A DNA stretch of 64,000 bases from Nocardiopsis potens DSM 45234 (GCF_000341105.1 NZ_ANBB01000003.1:1-64000), one strand, 5' to 3'. Positions 9,026 to 18,226 are shown, counted from the first letter of the stretch. The notes: generated by a model not told the origin, from the letters alone. A program made the numbers and translations.

Positions 9026-9688
9026 ATGACGGTCGACGCACAGCCGGTGACGGAACTGCCGGATCCCGCCGACTACGGATTCACCGTGGTCCCCGAGGAG
9101 GAGATCCCCGCCGAGCTCGCCTCGCTGGTGGAGCGGGTCCGGTCGCTGATGGACGCCGCCGCGCACACCGAGGCCCCGCCCGAGGCGCTCGCCGCGGCCG
9201 CCGACGCGGTGGCCAAGGCCGAGGAGCTGGTCCAGGGCGGCCGCCGGCAGCTGGGCGCGATGGTCCGCTACACCTACCCCGACGACTCCATCGAGTACGG
9301 CACCCTCACCAACGGCGTCTCCGGGCCGGTCAACCCGCTGGCCCCGCCGCTGGTCCTGGAGAAGGACGCCGAGGGCGGCGTCCGCGGCGAGGTGCTGCTG
9401 AACGGCCTCTACCAGGGGCCGCCCGGACTGGTGCACGGCGGCTGGCTGGCGGCCCTGCTGGACCAGGCGCTGGGGACCGCCTCCAGCGTCGCGGGCATGC
9501 CGGGGCTCACCGCCAACCTGGACGTGAACTACCGCGAGCCCACCCCGCTCAACGTGCCGCTGGAGATCAGCGCCCGGGTGACCGGGACCGAGCGGCGGAA
9601 GGTCTTCGTCTCCGGTGAGATCCGGCACGGCGGGAAGGTCACCGCAGAGGGCACCGCGATCATGGTGCGCCTGTCGCTGCCCGAGTGA
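9026..9688 (+). CDS. PaaI-type hotdog thioesterase
   Basis: A 220-residue protein with a C-terminal hotdog fold (about residues 110-218). The active-site region is GLVHGGWLAALLDQALG (HGG near residue 137), followed by LTANLDVNYREPTPL, as in PaaI/YbgC-like acyl-CoA thioesterases. The N-terminal 100 residues are helical and not diagnostic. The ATG at 9026 has AAGGAAG immediately upstream; a TTG at 9014 is less likely. It is followed 117 bp later by an acyl-CoA ligase on the same strand, so the pair may make and hydrolyse acyl-CoA in the same fatty-acid pathway. Confidence 0.85.
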   Translation: MTVDAQPVTELPDPADYGFTVVPEEEIPAELASLVERVRSLMDAAAHTEAPPEALAAAADAVAKAEELVQGGRRQLGAMVRYTYPDDSIEYGTLTNGVSGPVNPLAPPLVLEKDAEGGVRGEVLLNGLYQGPPGLVHGGWLAALLDQALGTASSVAGMPGLTANLDVNYREPTPLNVPLEISARVTGTERRKVFVSGEIRHGGKVTAEGTAIMVRLSLPE

Positions 9689-9768
9689 GGGGTGCGCGCA
9701 GGGGCGCGGGGCCGCTCCGGGGGCCGGGGGAGTATGGCGTTTGTCATGCCGAGCGTCCGTGTCAAATG

Positions 9769-9785
9769 TTCGTATTTGTTACGAA
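9769..9785. promoter_or_regulatory. 17-bp inverted repeat before the acyl-CoA ligase
   Basis: TTCGTATTTGTTACGAA has perfect 6-base arms around five bases, just upstream of the ligase start at 9806. Flanking GTGTC (9759-9763) and GACAC (9795-9799) extend the dyad imperfectly. It looks like an operator for a dimeric repressor. Confidence 0.45.
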
Positions 9786-9805
9786 TGTCGGATAGACACA
9801 GGAGA

Positions 9806-11638
9806 GTGACCCACATCTCCACCCCCGCAGCGAGCGAGCCCCGCACCCACGGCGGCCTCGCAGAGGTCCTCTTCGAACGCGCGGACCTCCACCCCGAGTC
9901 CGCGATGCTCAGCCGCAAGGCCGACGGTTCGGGAGGCTGGCGCGACGTCCCCGCCGCCGAGGTGCGCGGCCAGGTCATGGCGGTCGCGAAGGGCCTGATC
10001 GCCGCCGGCGTCGCCGCCGGCGACCGGATCGGCCTGCTCTCGGCCAACCGCTACGAGTGGACCATCGCCGACTTCGCCGCGTGGGCGGCCGGCGCGATCC
10101 CGGTGCCGATCTACCCCTCCTCCTCGCCCGAGCAGATCGCGATGATCCTCAACGACTCCGGCGCCGTCGGCTGCATCGTCGACGGCGAGGCCGCGACCGC
10201 CGCGGTCGAGGGCGTCCGGGAGCAGGTCCCGGGCCTGCGCCGGCTGTGGACGCTGGACCCGCTGCGCGGCGAGCCCGGAGCCCTGGAGGCGCTGGCCTCC
10301 GCCGGGGCCGAGGTGGACGACGCGGAGGTGAAGGCGCGCCGCGAGGCCGTCTCCCCGTCCGACCCGGCCACCATCGTCTACACCTCCGGGACCACCGGGA
10401 CCCCCAAGGGGTGCGTGCTCACCCACGCCAACTTCTTCGCCGAGATCGACGGCGCCACGCACGCCCTCTCGGTGCTCTTCGAGGGCGAGCCGGGCGGCGA
10501 CGACGCCCCCTCCACCCTGCTCTTCCTGCCGCTGGCGCACGTCTTCGGGCGGATGGTGGAGGTGGCCGCGGTGCACGCCGGCGCCAAGCTCGGCCACGCG
10601 GCCAGCGTCGCCGACCTCATCGCCGACCTGGGCACCTTCCGGCCGACCTTCCTGCTCGCCGTGCCCTACGTCTTCGAGAAGATCCACACCGGCGCGCGCA
10701 AGCGGACCGGCGGGCTGTCCCGGCGGATCTTCGACGCCGCCACCGAGACCGCGGTCGCCTACAGCACCGCGCTGGACGGCCCCGGCGGCCCCGGCCCCCT
10801 GCTCCGGCTCCGCCGCCGCATCTTCGAGCCGCTCGTCTACCGCAAGCTGATGGGCGCCCTCGGCGGCCGGTGCACCCGGGTGATCTCCGGCGGCGGCGCC
10901 CTGGACGTGCGGCTGCTGCACTTCTACCGCGGCATCGGCCTGGAGGTCCTGGAGGGCTACGGGCTGACCGAGACCACCGCCGCGGTGCTGGCCAACACGC
11001 CGGGCCGGATCCGCCCCGGCACCATCGGCCACCCCCTGCCCGGCGTCGAGGTCAAGATCGCCGAGGACGGCGAGATCATGGTCAAGGGCGGCCCCGTCTT
11101 CTCCCGCTACTGGAACCGCCCGGAGGCCACCGAGGAGGCCTTCCGCGACGGCTGGTTCGCCACCGGCGACCTCGGCGAGGCCGACGCCGACGGCTACGTC
11201 CGGGTCAGCGGGCGGAAGAAGGAGATCCTGGTGACCGCCGGCGGCAAGAACGTCGCCCCGGTCCCGATCGAGGAGCGGATCTGCGCCGACCCGCTGGTCG
11301 AGCAGTGCATGCTGATCGGCGACGGGCGCTCCTTCGTCACCGCGCTGATCACCCTGGACGCCGAGGAGTTCGCCGCCTGGAAGCAGCGGGCCGGCCGGCC
11401 CGCGGAGGCCACCGTCGCCGAGCTCGCCGACGACCCCGGGCTCCGCGCCGAGGTGCAGAAGGCGGTGGACGCCGGCAACGGCGCGGTCTCCCGGGCGGAG
11501 TCGGTCCGCGCCTTCACCGTGCTGGACCGCGCGTTCACCGTCGAGGACGAGACCCTGACGCCGACGCTGAAGCTGCGCCGCGCCCGGATCCTGGACCGCG
11601 AGTCCGAGGCGGTCGAGCGGATGTACGCCAAACGCTGA
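9806..11638 (+). CDS. Long-chain fatty-acid--CoA ligase (AMP-forming)
   Basis: A 610-residue adenylate-forming enzyme activating fatty acids to acyl-CoA. The ATP motif IVYTSGTTGTPKG is at about residues 189-201. The A5 motif EGYGLTETTA lies near 383 and the A7/A8 hinge GDLGEADADGYVRVSGRKKE near 453-472. The C-terminal lysine context is LTPTLKLRR, around residue 588. It resembles the FadD15 type. I use GTG 9806 because VTHISTPA aligns with family N-termini, although AGGAGA lies unusually close to it. ATG 9785 is an in-frame alternative that overlaps the inverted repeat. It follows the hotdog thioesterase gene. Confidence 0.9.
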   Translation: MTHISTPAASEPRTHGGLAEVLFERADLHPESAMLSRKADGSGGWRDVPAAEVRGQVMAVAKGLIAAGVAAGDRIGLLSANRYEWTIADFAAWAAGAIPVPIYPSSSPEQIAMILNDSGAVGCIVDGEAATAAVEGVREQVPGLRRLWTLDPLRGEPGALEALASAGAEVDDAEVKARREAVSPSDPATIVYTSGTTGTPKGCVLTHANFFAEIDGATHALSVLFEGEPGGDDAPSTLLFLPLAHVFGRMVEVAAVHAGAKLGHAASVADLIADLGTFRPTFLLAVPYVFEKIHTGARKRTGGLSRRIFDAATETAVAYSTALDGPGGPGPLLRLRRRIFEPLVYRKLMGALGGRCTRVISGGGALDVRLLHFYRGIGLEVLEGYGLTETTAAVLANTPGRIRPGTIGHPLPGVEVKIAEDGEIMVKGGPVFSRYWNRPEATEEAFRDGWFATGDLGEADADGYVRVSGRKKEILVTAGGKNVAPVPIEERICADPLVEQCMLIGDGRSFVTALITLDAEEFAAWKQRAGRPAEATVAELADDPGLRAEVQKAVDAGNGAVSRAESVRAFTVLDRAFTVEDETLTPTLKLRRARILDRESEAVERMYAKR

Positions 11639-11708
11639 TCCGGGCGGACCGGAACGGGCGGCGGCGCCGCGGCCGGCGAGGCCGGGCGCCGCCGCCCCGG
11701 TCCCGGGG

Positions 11709-12035
11709 TCAGCGGGGGGCGTCCCCCCGCCGCCAGGTGATCGTCACCTGGATGCTGCTCTCCCCGGTGGCCTTGGCCAGGAACACGTCGGCCTCGGCGC
11801 TGATCTTCATGCCCAGCTGGACGCTGAGCTCGTCGGCCTCCGCGGCGACGCCCCGCATCTCCCGGACGACCAGCGCGGACAGGTCGCGCACCCGGCCCAG
11901 GATCCGCTGGATCGTCTGGTCGGAATCGCGTAGTATGTCCCGTCCGCTCACGTCGCGCATCTGCGGCGAGCTGCCGGCGGCCTCCACCAGCACCGCCGCG
12001 CCCTCCTCGTTGTCGAAACGGACGATCTCCGCCAT
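11709..12035 (-). CDS. Trypsin-co-occurring domain protein (CU044_2847/Trypco1 family)
   Basis: A 108-residue protein beginning MAEIVRFDNEEGAAVLVEA and ending with the diagnostic strand pair around VQLGMKISAEADVFLAKATG ... VTITW. This is the Trypco1 pattern, a small beta-rich domain that accompanies trypsin-like proteases in bacterial conflict loci. GGGAGG precedes the ATG by four bases; longer upstream frames lack a site. It lies on the same strand as the trypsin-VMAP operon 0.5-8 kb away but is separated from it by the DUF397 gene. I infer it is a partner or regulator of that protease; its molecular role is not established. Confidence 0.8.
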   Translation of the reverse strand: MAEIVRFDNEEGAAVLVEAAGSSPQMRDVSGRDILRDSDQTIQRILGRVRDLSALVVREMRGVAAEADELSVQLGMKISAEADVFLAKATGESSIQVTITWRRGDAPR

Positions 12036-12265
12036 TTGCCTCCCTCGGGCCGGGTCCGGCACCGGAATCGGAAATGCCATGGTCACCTGGATCGCCACAA
12101 TGCGTAAGGGAAATGTCCGGGACCGGTCGACATAGAGATAAACGATCGGGGGATAACCACGCCGACCGGCGCCCAGTCGGGAATTTCGCCATGGGACGAG
12201 TGCGCCCACCGCCCGTACCCCGCGTACCGGGGCGCGTTCCCCCAGTGCACGGCCGAGAGGTCCCT
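12036..12265. promoter_or_regulatory. Divergent promoter gap Trypco1/DUF397
   Basis: 230 bp between two divergent small genes. It is less GC-rich than its surroundings (for example around 12110-12150) and should hold both promoters, but I could not place -10/-35 elements with confidence and see no clear operator. Confidence 0.3.
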
Positions 12266-12571
12266 ATGAACGCTGATCCGACGGAATTCTGCGAGGAGGC
12301 CGGGGAACGGGCCGGCCCTTTCACACCGCCCACCGGAGAGCACCGCCCGGACGAGGGGCGGCGCCTCCGGCGGGGGCTGCACGACGGGCGCGGATGGCGC
12401 ACCCCGCGGAGAAGCGATCCGAACGCCCATGGCTGTGTGGAGGCCCGTCCCGCGGCGGCGGGCGTCCGAGTGCGGGACTCCCGCAACCGGGACGGCGCCG
12501 AACTCGGCTTCGGCGACGGCGACTGGTGCGCCTTCCTGGCGCTGCTGCGCCGCGGCGCGTCGGTCGACTGA
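12266..12571 (+). CDS. DUF397-domain protein
   Basis: A 101-residue protein whose C-terminal half fits DUF397: a W-R-x(4)-S start (WRTPRRSDPN), a C-V-E core (GCVEARPAAAG), VRVRDSRNRDG and a closing W-x-AFL (GDWCAFLALL). DUF397 proteins are small actinomycete regulators usually next to an XRE-type helix-turn-helix gene. None is adjacent here. GAGAGG stands five bases before the ATG. The gene sits on the plus strand inside the trypsin/VMAP locus, convergent with the NB-ARC gene (16-bp gap), so it may regulate that locus. The N-terminal 45 residues are low in recognisable motifs. Confidence 0.75.
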   Translation: MNADPTEFCEEAGERAGPFTPPTGEHRPDEGRRLRRGLHDGRGWRTPRRSDPNAHGCVEARPAAAGVRVRDSRNRDGAELGFGDGDWCAFLALLRRGASVD

Positions 12572-12587
12572 CCCCGCCGGCCCCGGT

Positions 12588-15500
12588 TCACATCAGGTTG
12601 GGGAACAGGTCGCAATTGGCCCGGACGTCCTGGGCCGCCGACCGGGTGGCCGGGTGGTCGGAGCCGAACACCAGGGCGTACCGGGCCACCACCCGCTTCC
12701 TCTCCTCGAGGCAGGCGTCCCCGTGCACCGCGGCCCTGTCCAGCAGCAGGTTGCGTTCGGCCGCGAGGGTGAGCGGGTGCTCGTCGCCCAGGGCCGAACG
12801 AGAGGTCCGCAGCGTCCGCTCGTCCAGCTCCAGCGCCTTGGCCGGGTTTCCGCCGACGAACAGGTCGCTGGCCAGGTTGACCGCGTTGGCGATGGTGCTC
12901 GGGTGCCCTTCGCCGATCCCGGTGTGCACCTCCAGCGCGGCCTCGTCGAGGAGGCGGGCCTCATCGGCCCGCCCGAGCAGCCGGAGGATCACCGCGTGGT
13001 TCAGCGCGACGTCGGCGTAGGCCGGATGCCGGTCGTTGTAGGCGCTCCGGAACCCCTCCAGCGTCCGCTCGGAGAGGGCGAGCGCCTGGTCGTACTCGCC
13101 CGCCGCGCGCAGCGCCACCGAATGGCAGCCGGCCGCCTGCAGGGTGGTGAACGCCTCCGGCGCCCCCTTCCCGAGGTAGATCGCATAAGTCTCCTCGGAC
13201 AGCGCCAGCGCCTCCTGGACGCGTCCCATCCGGCGCAGCAGGGTCGCCTGCAGCAGCAGCAGGCCGAGCCGGAACTGGTTGTCCTCGGGGTAGACCCGCT
13301 CGGCGGTGGTCCTGCAGTCCTCGATCAGGTCCAGCCCCTTGCCGAACTCGGCCCGCTCCATCAGGCCCACGGCCAGGGCGTACCCGCTGGACAGGGTGCG
13401 CGGGTTCTCCGGCCCGAGGATCTCGGTCCTGCGCTGCAGGTTGTACCCGTCGATCGCCATGGCCTCCTCGAGGCGGCCCATCAGCCGCAGCCCCACCGCG
13501 TGGATGTGGGCCGTCTGCAGGGTCAGCGGGTCGTCCCGGCCGAGCACCCGCTCCTGGGCCTCCAGGACCTCCCCGCTGACCTCCAGCGCCTCGTGGAACC
13601 GGCCGAGGTTGCGCAGCTGGAGGACGAGGTCCTGGCGGACCTCCAGGGTCTCCTCGTCGGCCGCGCCGCGCAGCCGGGTGAGCGTGTCGACCACGTGCAG
13701 GGTGAGCGAATGCGCCTCCTCGAAGTCGCCGAGGGTGGACAGCAGAGCGGCGTACCGGGCGCGGGCGCGCAGCGTCTGCGGGTGCTCGGCGCCCAGGTGC
13801 CGGGTCCAGTGGTTGACGGTGGTCTCGGCCAGCGTCCGGGCCGCCTTCACCCGGCCCCAGGTGTGCAGGAACGAGATCTCGTTGAGGACCAGCTGCCGGC
13901 ACCACGGGCTCTCGCAGTCCCACTGCTCGGTCTCCCAGATGTGCGGGAGCAGCTCGGCGTAGCGCGGCCAGTCGGCCACCGAGTCCGGGTCGCCGGGGTC
14001 GAAGTTGGCCAGCAGCTGGTGCGCGCAGTGCCGGTACTCGGCGCGGCGCTCGTCGTCCAGCGGCAGCTTCAGCGTCTCCTGGACCAGCTTGTGCAGCTGG
14101 AAGGTGGAGGTCCGGTGGTCCATCCGGGCCAGCGCGTACCGGTCGATCGCGCGCAGCACCCGGCCCAGCCGCACCGCCGGGTCGGAGAGGACCTCCCGCA
14201 GCTCCGCCGGGCCCTCCACGTTGCGCGCGTTGTTGAACAGCCGCCGCGGGACGGGCTGCGGCGCCAGGAACGCGCACACCTGGAGCAGCCGCAGCGCCGC
14301 CGGGTCGGTCTGCAGCAGCCGGTCCAGCGCCATGTTCATGGTGGCGCCCACCGTCCACGGGTAGTCCGGCGAGGGCGCCACGCCGCTCAGCAGCTCCGCC
14401 TGCTTCTCGTCGAAGACCTCCAGCCAGTCGGCGGGGTCCATCATCGTCTCGTACAGCCACACCGCGGTCTGCTCCACGGCCAGCGGCAGGTCGCCGAGCT
14501 TGTCGGCGATCAGGTCGGCGTCGGTGGCGGTCAGCGACTCCGGGCCGCGCTTGGCGAGCAGCTCCACGCTCTCCTCGCGGCGGAACACGTCCACCTCCAG
14601 CAGGTGGCCGCCGGCGTTGCGCCAGTCCGCCGCGCGCGAGGTGATCAGCACCTGGCCGGGGCCGCCGCTGGGCAGCAGCGGCCGGATGTCCTCCGGCGCG
14701 GCGGCGTTGTCGTAGACCAGCAGCCAGTCCCGGTAGGGGTGGCCGGAGCGCAGCGTCTCCAGCACGGTCCGGGAGATGCTCGCCGGGTCGCGGTCGGCGT
14801 CGATGCCCAGCCGCGGGGCCAGGTCGATCAGCGCCTGCTGCACCTGGGTGGGGGTGTCCGCCGGGATCCACCACACCAGCTCGTAGCGGTCCTGGCTGCG
14901 CCAGGCGTACTCCAGCGCGAGCTGGGTCTTGCCCACGCCGCCCATGCCGCGCAGCGCCTGCGGCAGGATGTGCGTGTCCCCGGCGGTCAGCCGCCGGGAG
15001 AGCTCGTCCAGGAGCTCCTGGCGGCCGACGAACGCCGGGTTGCGCTGCGGGATCCGCCCCCAGACGTGGGGCCGGCTCCGGGACAGCGGCCCGCGGACCG
15101 GGCCGGGCGGGGCCGGGAGCACCGCCGGCCGCTCCACCGGGGCGGCCTGCTCGGGGACGGGGGCGCGCGAGGTCTCCGTGGCGACCTGGCGGCCGGCACC
15201 GGAGAAGTCGGGGTCTGCAGAGGTCACGTCTTCGTCTTTCTGCTCGGCTCGATCGTGGCCGGCGGCGGTCCGCACCGCCGGCGGGGCGCCCGCCGCCCCC
15301 GACCCGTCGGAGTCGGGGCGCGCCACGTCCCACAGTTCGGCGGCCCGGCGCAGCGGCCCGGGCAGGGCCCGCATGGCCGGCCGCAGCGCCCGCGCGGCGG
15401 GCGCCGTCTCGTCGTGCACCGGCGGCAGCGCCGGGTCGAAGGTCTCCCCGCGCAGCAGCGCCGCCAGCGGCCCGGTCCAGGGCAGCGCGCCGAACCGGTC

Positions 15501-17114
15501 CACCGCGGTCTCCAGCAGCGCGCGGATCCGGGCGCGCCGGCCGCCGGCGGCGAGCAGCGCGGCGCGCACCCCCGGGCGGAACCCCAGGGAGACCTGGTCG
15601 GCCCGGGTGACCGGGGCGCCGCCCGGCCGCCGCGCGATCAGGCCGGACCACAGCGCCTCGGCGGTGTCGGCGGTGGTCGCCTCCGGGACGAAGGCCTCCC
15701 GCACCGCGTGCACCATCGGCATGTTCAGCGGCACCGCGGCCAGGCACACCGCCAGTTCGAAGGCGGCCGGGGAGGCCGTCTCTCGGAACGCGGCCACCAG
15801 CTCCCCCGGGTCCGCGGAGGAGTCCGCCGCCAGGGGCGCCTCCTCCGGCGGGCGGGTGCCGAACGGCTCGGCGGTCGGCTCGGCCGGCACCGCCGACACC
15901 GGCAGCTCCGCCACGGCCGGCGACTGCGCGACGAAACCCGCCCAGCGCTCCAGGTCGGCGGTGCGCAGCGGCAGCACCGGGACGGGGACCGCGTCCGGGG
16001 AGCCGCCCTCGCCGGGCGGCGGGGCGAGGGCGCCCGCCGGGAGGCGGACCCGGTAGCGCGCGTTGGGCGCCATCGCGCCCCCGGGGGCGGAGAGCACCAG
16101 CGGCCGCGTGCGCAGCCCGGTCCGCGGCCACTGCGGCCGGTCGAGCACCTGCAGCACGGCGACCGCCGCCCGCCGCCCCCACCGGGCCAGCCAGGTCTGC
16201 ACGGCGCCGCGGTGCCAGCCCTCGCCCGCGCCGTCGGTGAGCACCAGCACGACCTCCGCGGCGGAGGGCGCGCCGGAGAACAGCTCGCGCGGATCGGGCG
16301 CGGGCCCGTGGCCGGCGCGCAGCACGAGGTCGTCGGGCCACGCCTTGTCCGAGTCGAAGCGGAGCGCGCGGGTGCGGCGGAACAGCCGCAGCGGTTCGAC
16401 CAGCGCCAGGAACTCCTCCACCAGCGGCTCGTGCACGAGCATCGGCAGCCCCGCGTCGACCAGCACGGTCAGCCGGTCCGCCGGGCGCCGCTCCGGCGCG
16501 AACCGGGGGATCAGCGGGGCGGGGTTCGGGCCGGCCGGTCGGCGCACCGCCAGCGCGCGCCGGGCGTAGGACTCGGCGGTGGCGTACTCGTCCAGCGGGC
16601 CGCGGCCAGGGCCGGGGAGCCTGCGGCGCAGCCGGGACAGCGCCCGGACCAGGCCCTGCCGGTCGGCGAGCTCGGGGCGGGGGACGGGGGCCGCGGGCCG
16701 GGCGGCGAGCGGCCCGCCCGGTGCCGGGGCGGTGCCGGTCCGCCCTGCGGGCGGGAGGATCCCGGCCGGCCCGCCCGGCCGCACCGGCGGCGGACCGGCG
16801 GGGGCGGCCGGCGGGACCGCGTCCCCCTGCCGGGGCGGGGACTGCGGACCGTCCGCGACCGCGCTCTGCGGTCCGCCCGCAACGGCGTCATGCGCTCCGC
16901 CCGCGACCGTGCTCTGCGGTCCGCCCGCAGCGGTGTCATGCGGTCCGCCCGCAGCGTCGGCATGCGCGGCGGTGCGGGCGGCCAGCCAGACCGCGTCGCC
17001 CACCTCCCACCACTGCGGGGAGCCGGTGCCGGGCAGCGGCGGGCCGGGGGGCGGCGGCTGCGCGGCCTCCCCCCGGTCGTCCCGGGGTCTTTCCTGGTCG
17101 TCGCGCCCGGTCAC
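12588..17114 (-). CDS. SAV_2336/vWA-like, NB-ARC, TPR STAND protein (FxsT-like)
   Basis: A 1508-residue sensor-type protein. Residues 1-130 are Pro/Gly-rich with an 8-residue tandem repeat. Residues ~140-330 match the SAV_2336-related region with a vWA-like fold; its metal site is degenerate (LVDAGLPM near 216 instead of DxSxS), followed by VVLVLTDGAGEGW. Then comes an NB-ARC NTPase with the lead-in FVGRQELLDEL, Walker A GMGGVGKT (about 723-730), Walker B WLLVYDN, sensor VLITSR and a GLPL-like LGDLPLAVEQ. About ten TPRs fill residues ~1090-1500 (repeat core AEHPQTLRARARYA). GTG start; GTGA overlaps the MoxR stop. Family knowledge suggests ATP-dependent oligomerisation on ligand binding. A SARP-type activator is excluded because no DNA-binding domain precedes the NTPase. 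Confidence 0.85.
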   Translation of the reverse strand: MTGRDDQERPRDDRGEAAQPPPPGPPLPGTGSPQWWEVGDAVWLAARTAAHADAAGGPHDTAAGGPQSTVAGGAHDAVAGGPQSAVADGPQSPPRQGDAVPPAAPAGPPPVRPGGPAGILPPAGRTGTAPAPGGPLAARPAAPVPRPELADRQGLVRALSRLRRRLPGPGRGPLDEYATAESYARRALAVRRPAGPNPAPLIPRFAPERRPADRLTVLVDAGLPMLVHEPLVEEFLALVEPLRLFRRTRALRFDSDKAWPDDLVLRAGHGPAPDPRELFSGAPSAAEVVLVLTDGAGEGWHRGAVQTWLARWGRRAAVAVLQVLDRPQWPRTGLRTRPLVLSAPGGAMAPNARYRVRLPAGALAPPPGEGGSPDAVPVPVLPLRTADLERWAGFVAQSPAVAELPVSAVPAEPTAEPFGTRPPEEAPLAADSSADPGELVAAFRETASPAAFELAVCLAAVPLNMPMVHAVREAFVPEATTADTAEALWSGLIARRPGGAPVTRADQVSLGFRPGVRAALLAAGGRRARIRALLETAVDRFGALPWTGPLAALLRGETFDPALPPVHDETAPAARALRPAMRALPGPLRRAAELWDVARPDSDGSGAAGAPPAVRTAAGHDRAEQKDEDVTSADPDFSGAGRQVATETSRAPVPEQAAPVERPAVLPAPPGPVRGPLSRSRPHVWGRIPQRNPAFVGRQELLDELSRRLTAGDTHILPQALRGMGGVGKTQLALEYAWRSQDRYELVWWIPADTPTQVQQALIDLAPRLGIDADRDPASISRTVLETLRSGHPYRDWLLVYDNAAAPEDIRPLLPSGGPGQVLITSRAADWRNAGGHLLEVDVFRREESVELLAKRGPESLTATDADLIADKLGDLPLAVEQTAVWLYETMMDPADWLEVFDEKQAELLSGVAPSPDYPWTVGATMNMALDRLLQTDPAALRLLQVCAFLAPQPVPRRLFNNARNVEGPAELREVLSDPAVRLGRVLRAIDRYALARMDHRTSTFQLHKLVQETLKLPLDDERRAEYRHCAHQLLANFDPGDPDSVADWPRYAELLPHIWETEQWDCESPWCRQLVLNEISFLHTWGRVKAARTLAETTVNHWTRHLGAEHPQTLRARARYAALLSTLGDFEEAHSLTLHVVDTLTRLRGAADEETLEVRQDLVLQLRNLGRFHEALEVSGEVLEAQERVLGRDDPLTLQTAHIHAVGLRLMGRLEEAMAIDGYNLQRRTEILGPENPRTLSSGYALAVGLMERAEFGKGLDLIEDCRTTAERVYPEDNQFRLGLLLLQATLLRRMGRVQEALALSEETYAIYLGKGAPEAFTTLQAAGCHSVALRAAGEYDQALALSERTLEGFRSAYNDRHPAYADVALNHAVILRLLGRADEARLLDEAALEVHTGIGEGHPSTIANAVNLASDLFVGGNPAKALELDERTLRTSRSALGDEHPLTLAAERNLLLDRAAVHGDACLEERKRVVARYALVFGSDHPATRSAAQDVRANCDLFPNLM
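16842..16965 (-). repeat. 24-bp tandem repeat inside the NB-ARC gene
   Basis: About five imperfect copies of a 24-bp unit encode AGGPHDTA, AGGPQSTV, AGGAHDAV, AGGPQSAV and ADGPQSPP. The repeat is in frame, so copy-number change would lengthen the linker without breaking the gene. Confidence 0.7.
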
Positions 17115-18226
17115 TCTCGGTCCGTTTCCGTGAGGCGTTGCCAGATCACATCGAGGACGTGCTGCCAGGCGTCCGAGTCCCAGGATGTGGCATGGGCCCG
17201 GACATCGGCACTAACGAGATGGACCGAGTTGAGTAGCTGGTCGATCGAGAGCCCGCCCTTGCCCGCGGACTCCTCCAGGAAGGAGCGGATCAGCTCCCGG
17301 TCGGCGCCGTGCTCGCGGGTGCCGAAGTGCGCCGCGACGATCTCCGCCAGCTGGTCCCGGTCGGGCGGGCGGAGCTCCACCGGCAGGCAGCGCCGGCGGA
17401 AGGCCGCCGGGAAGGGCCGCTCGGAGTTGCTGGTGATCACGGTGAACGGGAACTCGTGGCAGGCCACCGAGCCGTTCCGGACCACCGCGGTGCGCCCCGG
17501 GTCGTCGGTGGGCACGGTGGCCTCCGGCTCCGAGGAGCTCAGCCGGGCCAGCTCCGGGATCCGGTAGCCGCCGCTCTCCAGCACGTCGAGCAGGTCGTTG
17601 GCGAGGTCGGCGTCGCCCTTGTCGAACTCGTCGATGACCAGCGCCCGGGGCTGGGCCGACGGCAGCAGCGCGGTGCCCAGCGGCCCCAGCCTCAGGTAGT
17701 CGCCGATGGGGCGGCGCGCCTCCGGGGCGCCGCCGTCGGGCGCCGCGGCCGCGTCGGCGGAGATGTCGTGGATCCGGGCCAGCGGGTCGTACTCGTACAG
17801 CCCGGAGGCGAGCGTGCTGCGGCTGGTGATCGACCAGCGCAGCACCCGGCCCAGGCCCAGCTCGCGGGCGACCCGGTGGGCCAGGCTGGACTTGCCGACC
17901 CCCGGCGGCCCGGTGACCAGCAGCGGGCGGCGCAGCAGCAGGGCGGCGTTGACCGCGGTGACGACCGCGGTCTCGGCGGGGGAGAGCGGGCGGGGCCCGG
18001 TCGGCCGGGGCGGGCCGAGCACCCGCTCGCTCTCGTCCCGGTCCTCCGGCGGGGGAGCGGGGTCCGGCGTCCCGGGGAACCGGCGCCACGGCGGGGGCGG
18101 CGGGAGGCGCTCGCGCAGCGGAGCGGCGTAGGGGCTGGGCGTCCCGGTGCCCCGGTAGATCCACCAGGAGGGCGCCGCGGCGGCGCCATCCGGCGTGCCG
18201 GGGGCGCTCCCCGGGTCGGACGTCAT
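17111..18226 (-). CDS. MoxR-type AAA+ ATPase
   Basis: A 371-residue AAA+ ATPase. Residues 1-80 are Pro-rich. Walker A TGPPGVGKSS is at ~102-111, Walker B ALVIDEFDKGD at ~194-204, sensor 1 VITSNSERP at ~261-269, and the arginine-finger region AFRRRCLPVEL follows. The ATG at 18226 has GGGAGGT seven bases upstream; the longer frame lacks a site. It begins 13 bp after the trypsin-VMAP stop and overlaps the NB-ARC start, so the three are one operon. MoxR ATPases in these loci act with vWA and VMAP partners as a chaperone-like motor; here it would couple ATP hydrolysis to release or assembly of the protease/sensor complex (inference). Confidence 0.88.
   Translation of the reverse strand: MTSDPGSAPGTPDGAAAAPSWWIYRGTGTPSPYAAPLRERLPPPPPWRRFPGTPDPAPPPEDRDESERVLGPPRPTGPRPLSPAETAVVTAVNAALLLRRPLLVTGPPGVGKSSLAHRVARELGLGRVLRWSITSRSTLASGLYEYDPLARIHDISADAAAAPDGGAPEARRPIGDYLRLGPLGTALLPSAQPRALVIDEFDKGDADLANDLLDVLESGGYRIPELARLSSSEPEATVPTDDPGRTAVVRNGSVACHEFPFTVITSNSERPFPAAFRRRCLPVELRPPDRDQLAEIVAAHFGTREHGADRELIRSFLEESAGKGGLSIDQLLNSVHLVSADVRAHATSWDSDAWQHVLDVIWQRLTETDRE

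Noticed and set aside
12588-17114. NB-ARC/TPR protein considered as a SARP or LuxR-type antibiotic regulator
   Set aside because: There is no DNA-binding domain; the N-terminus is a SAV_2336/vWA-like region and the gene overlaps MoxR.
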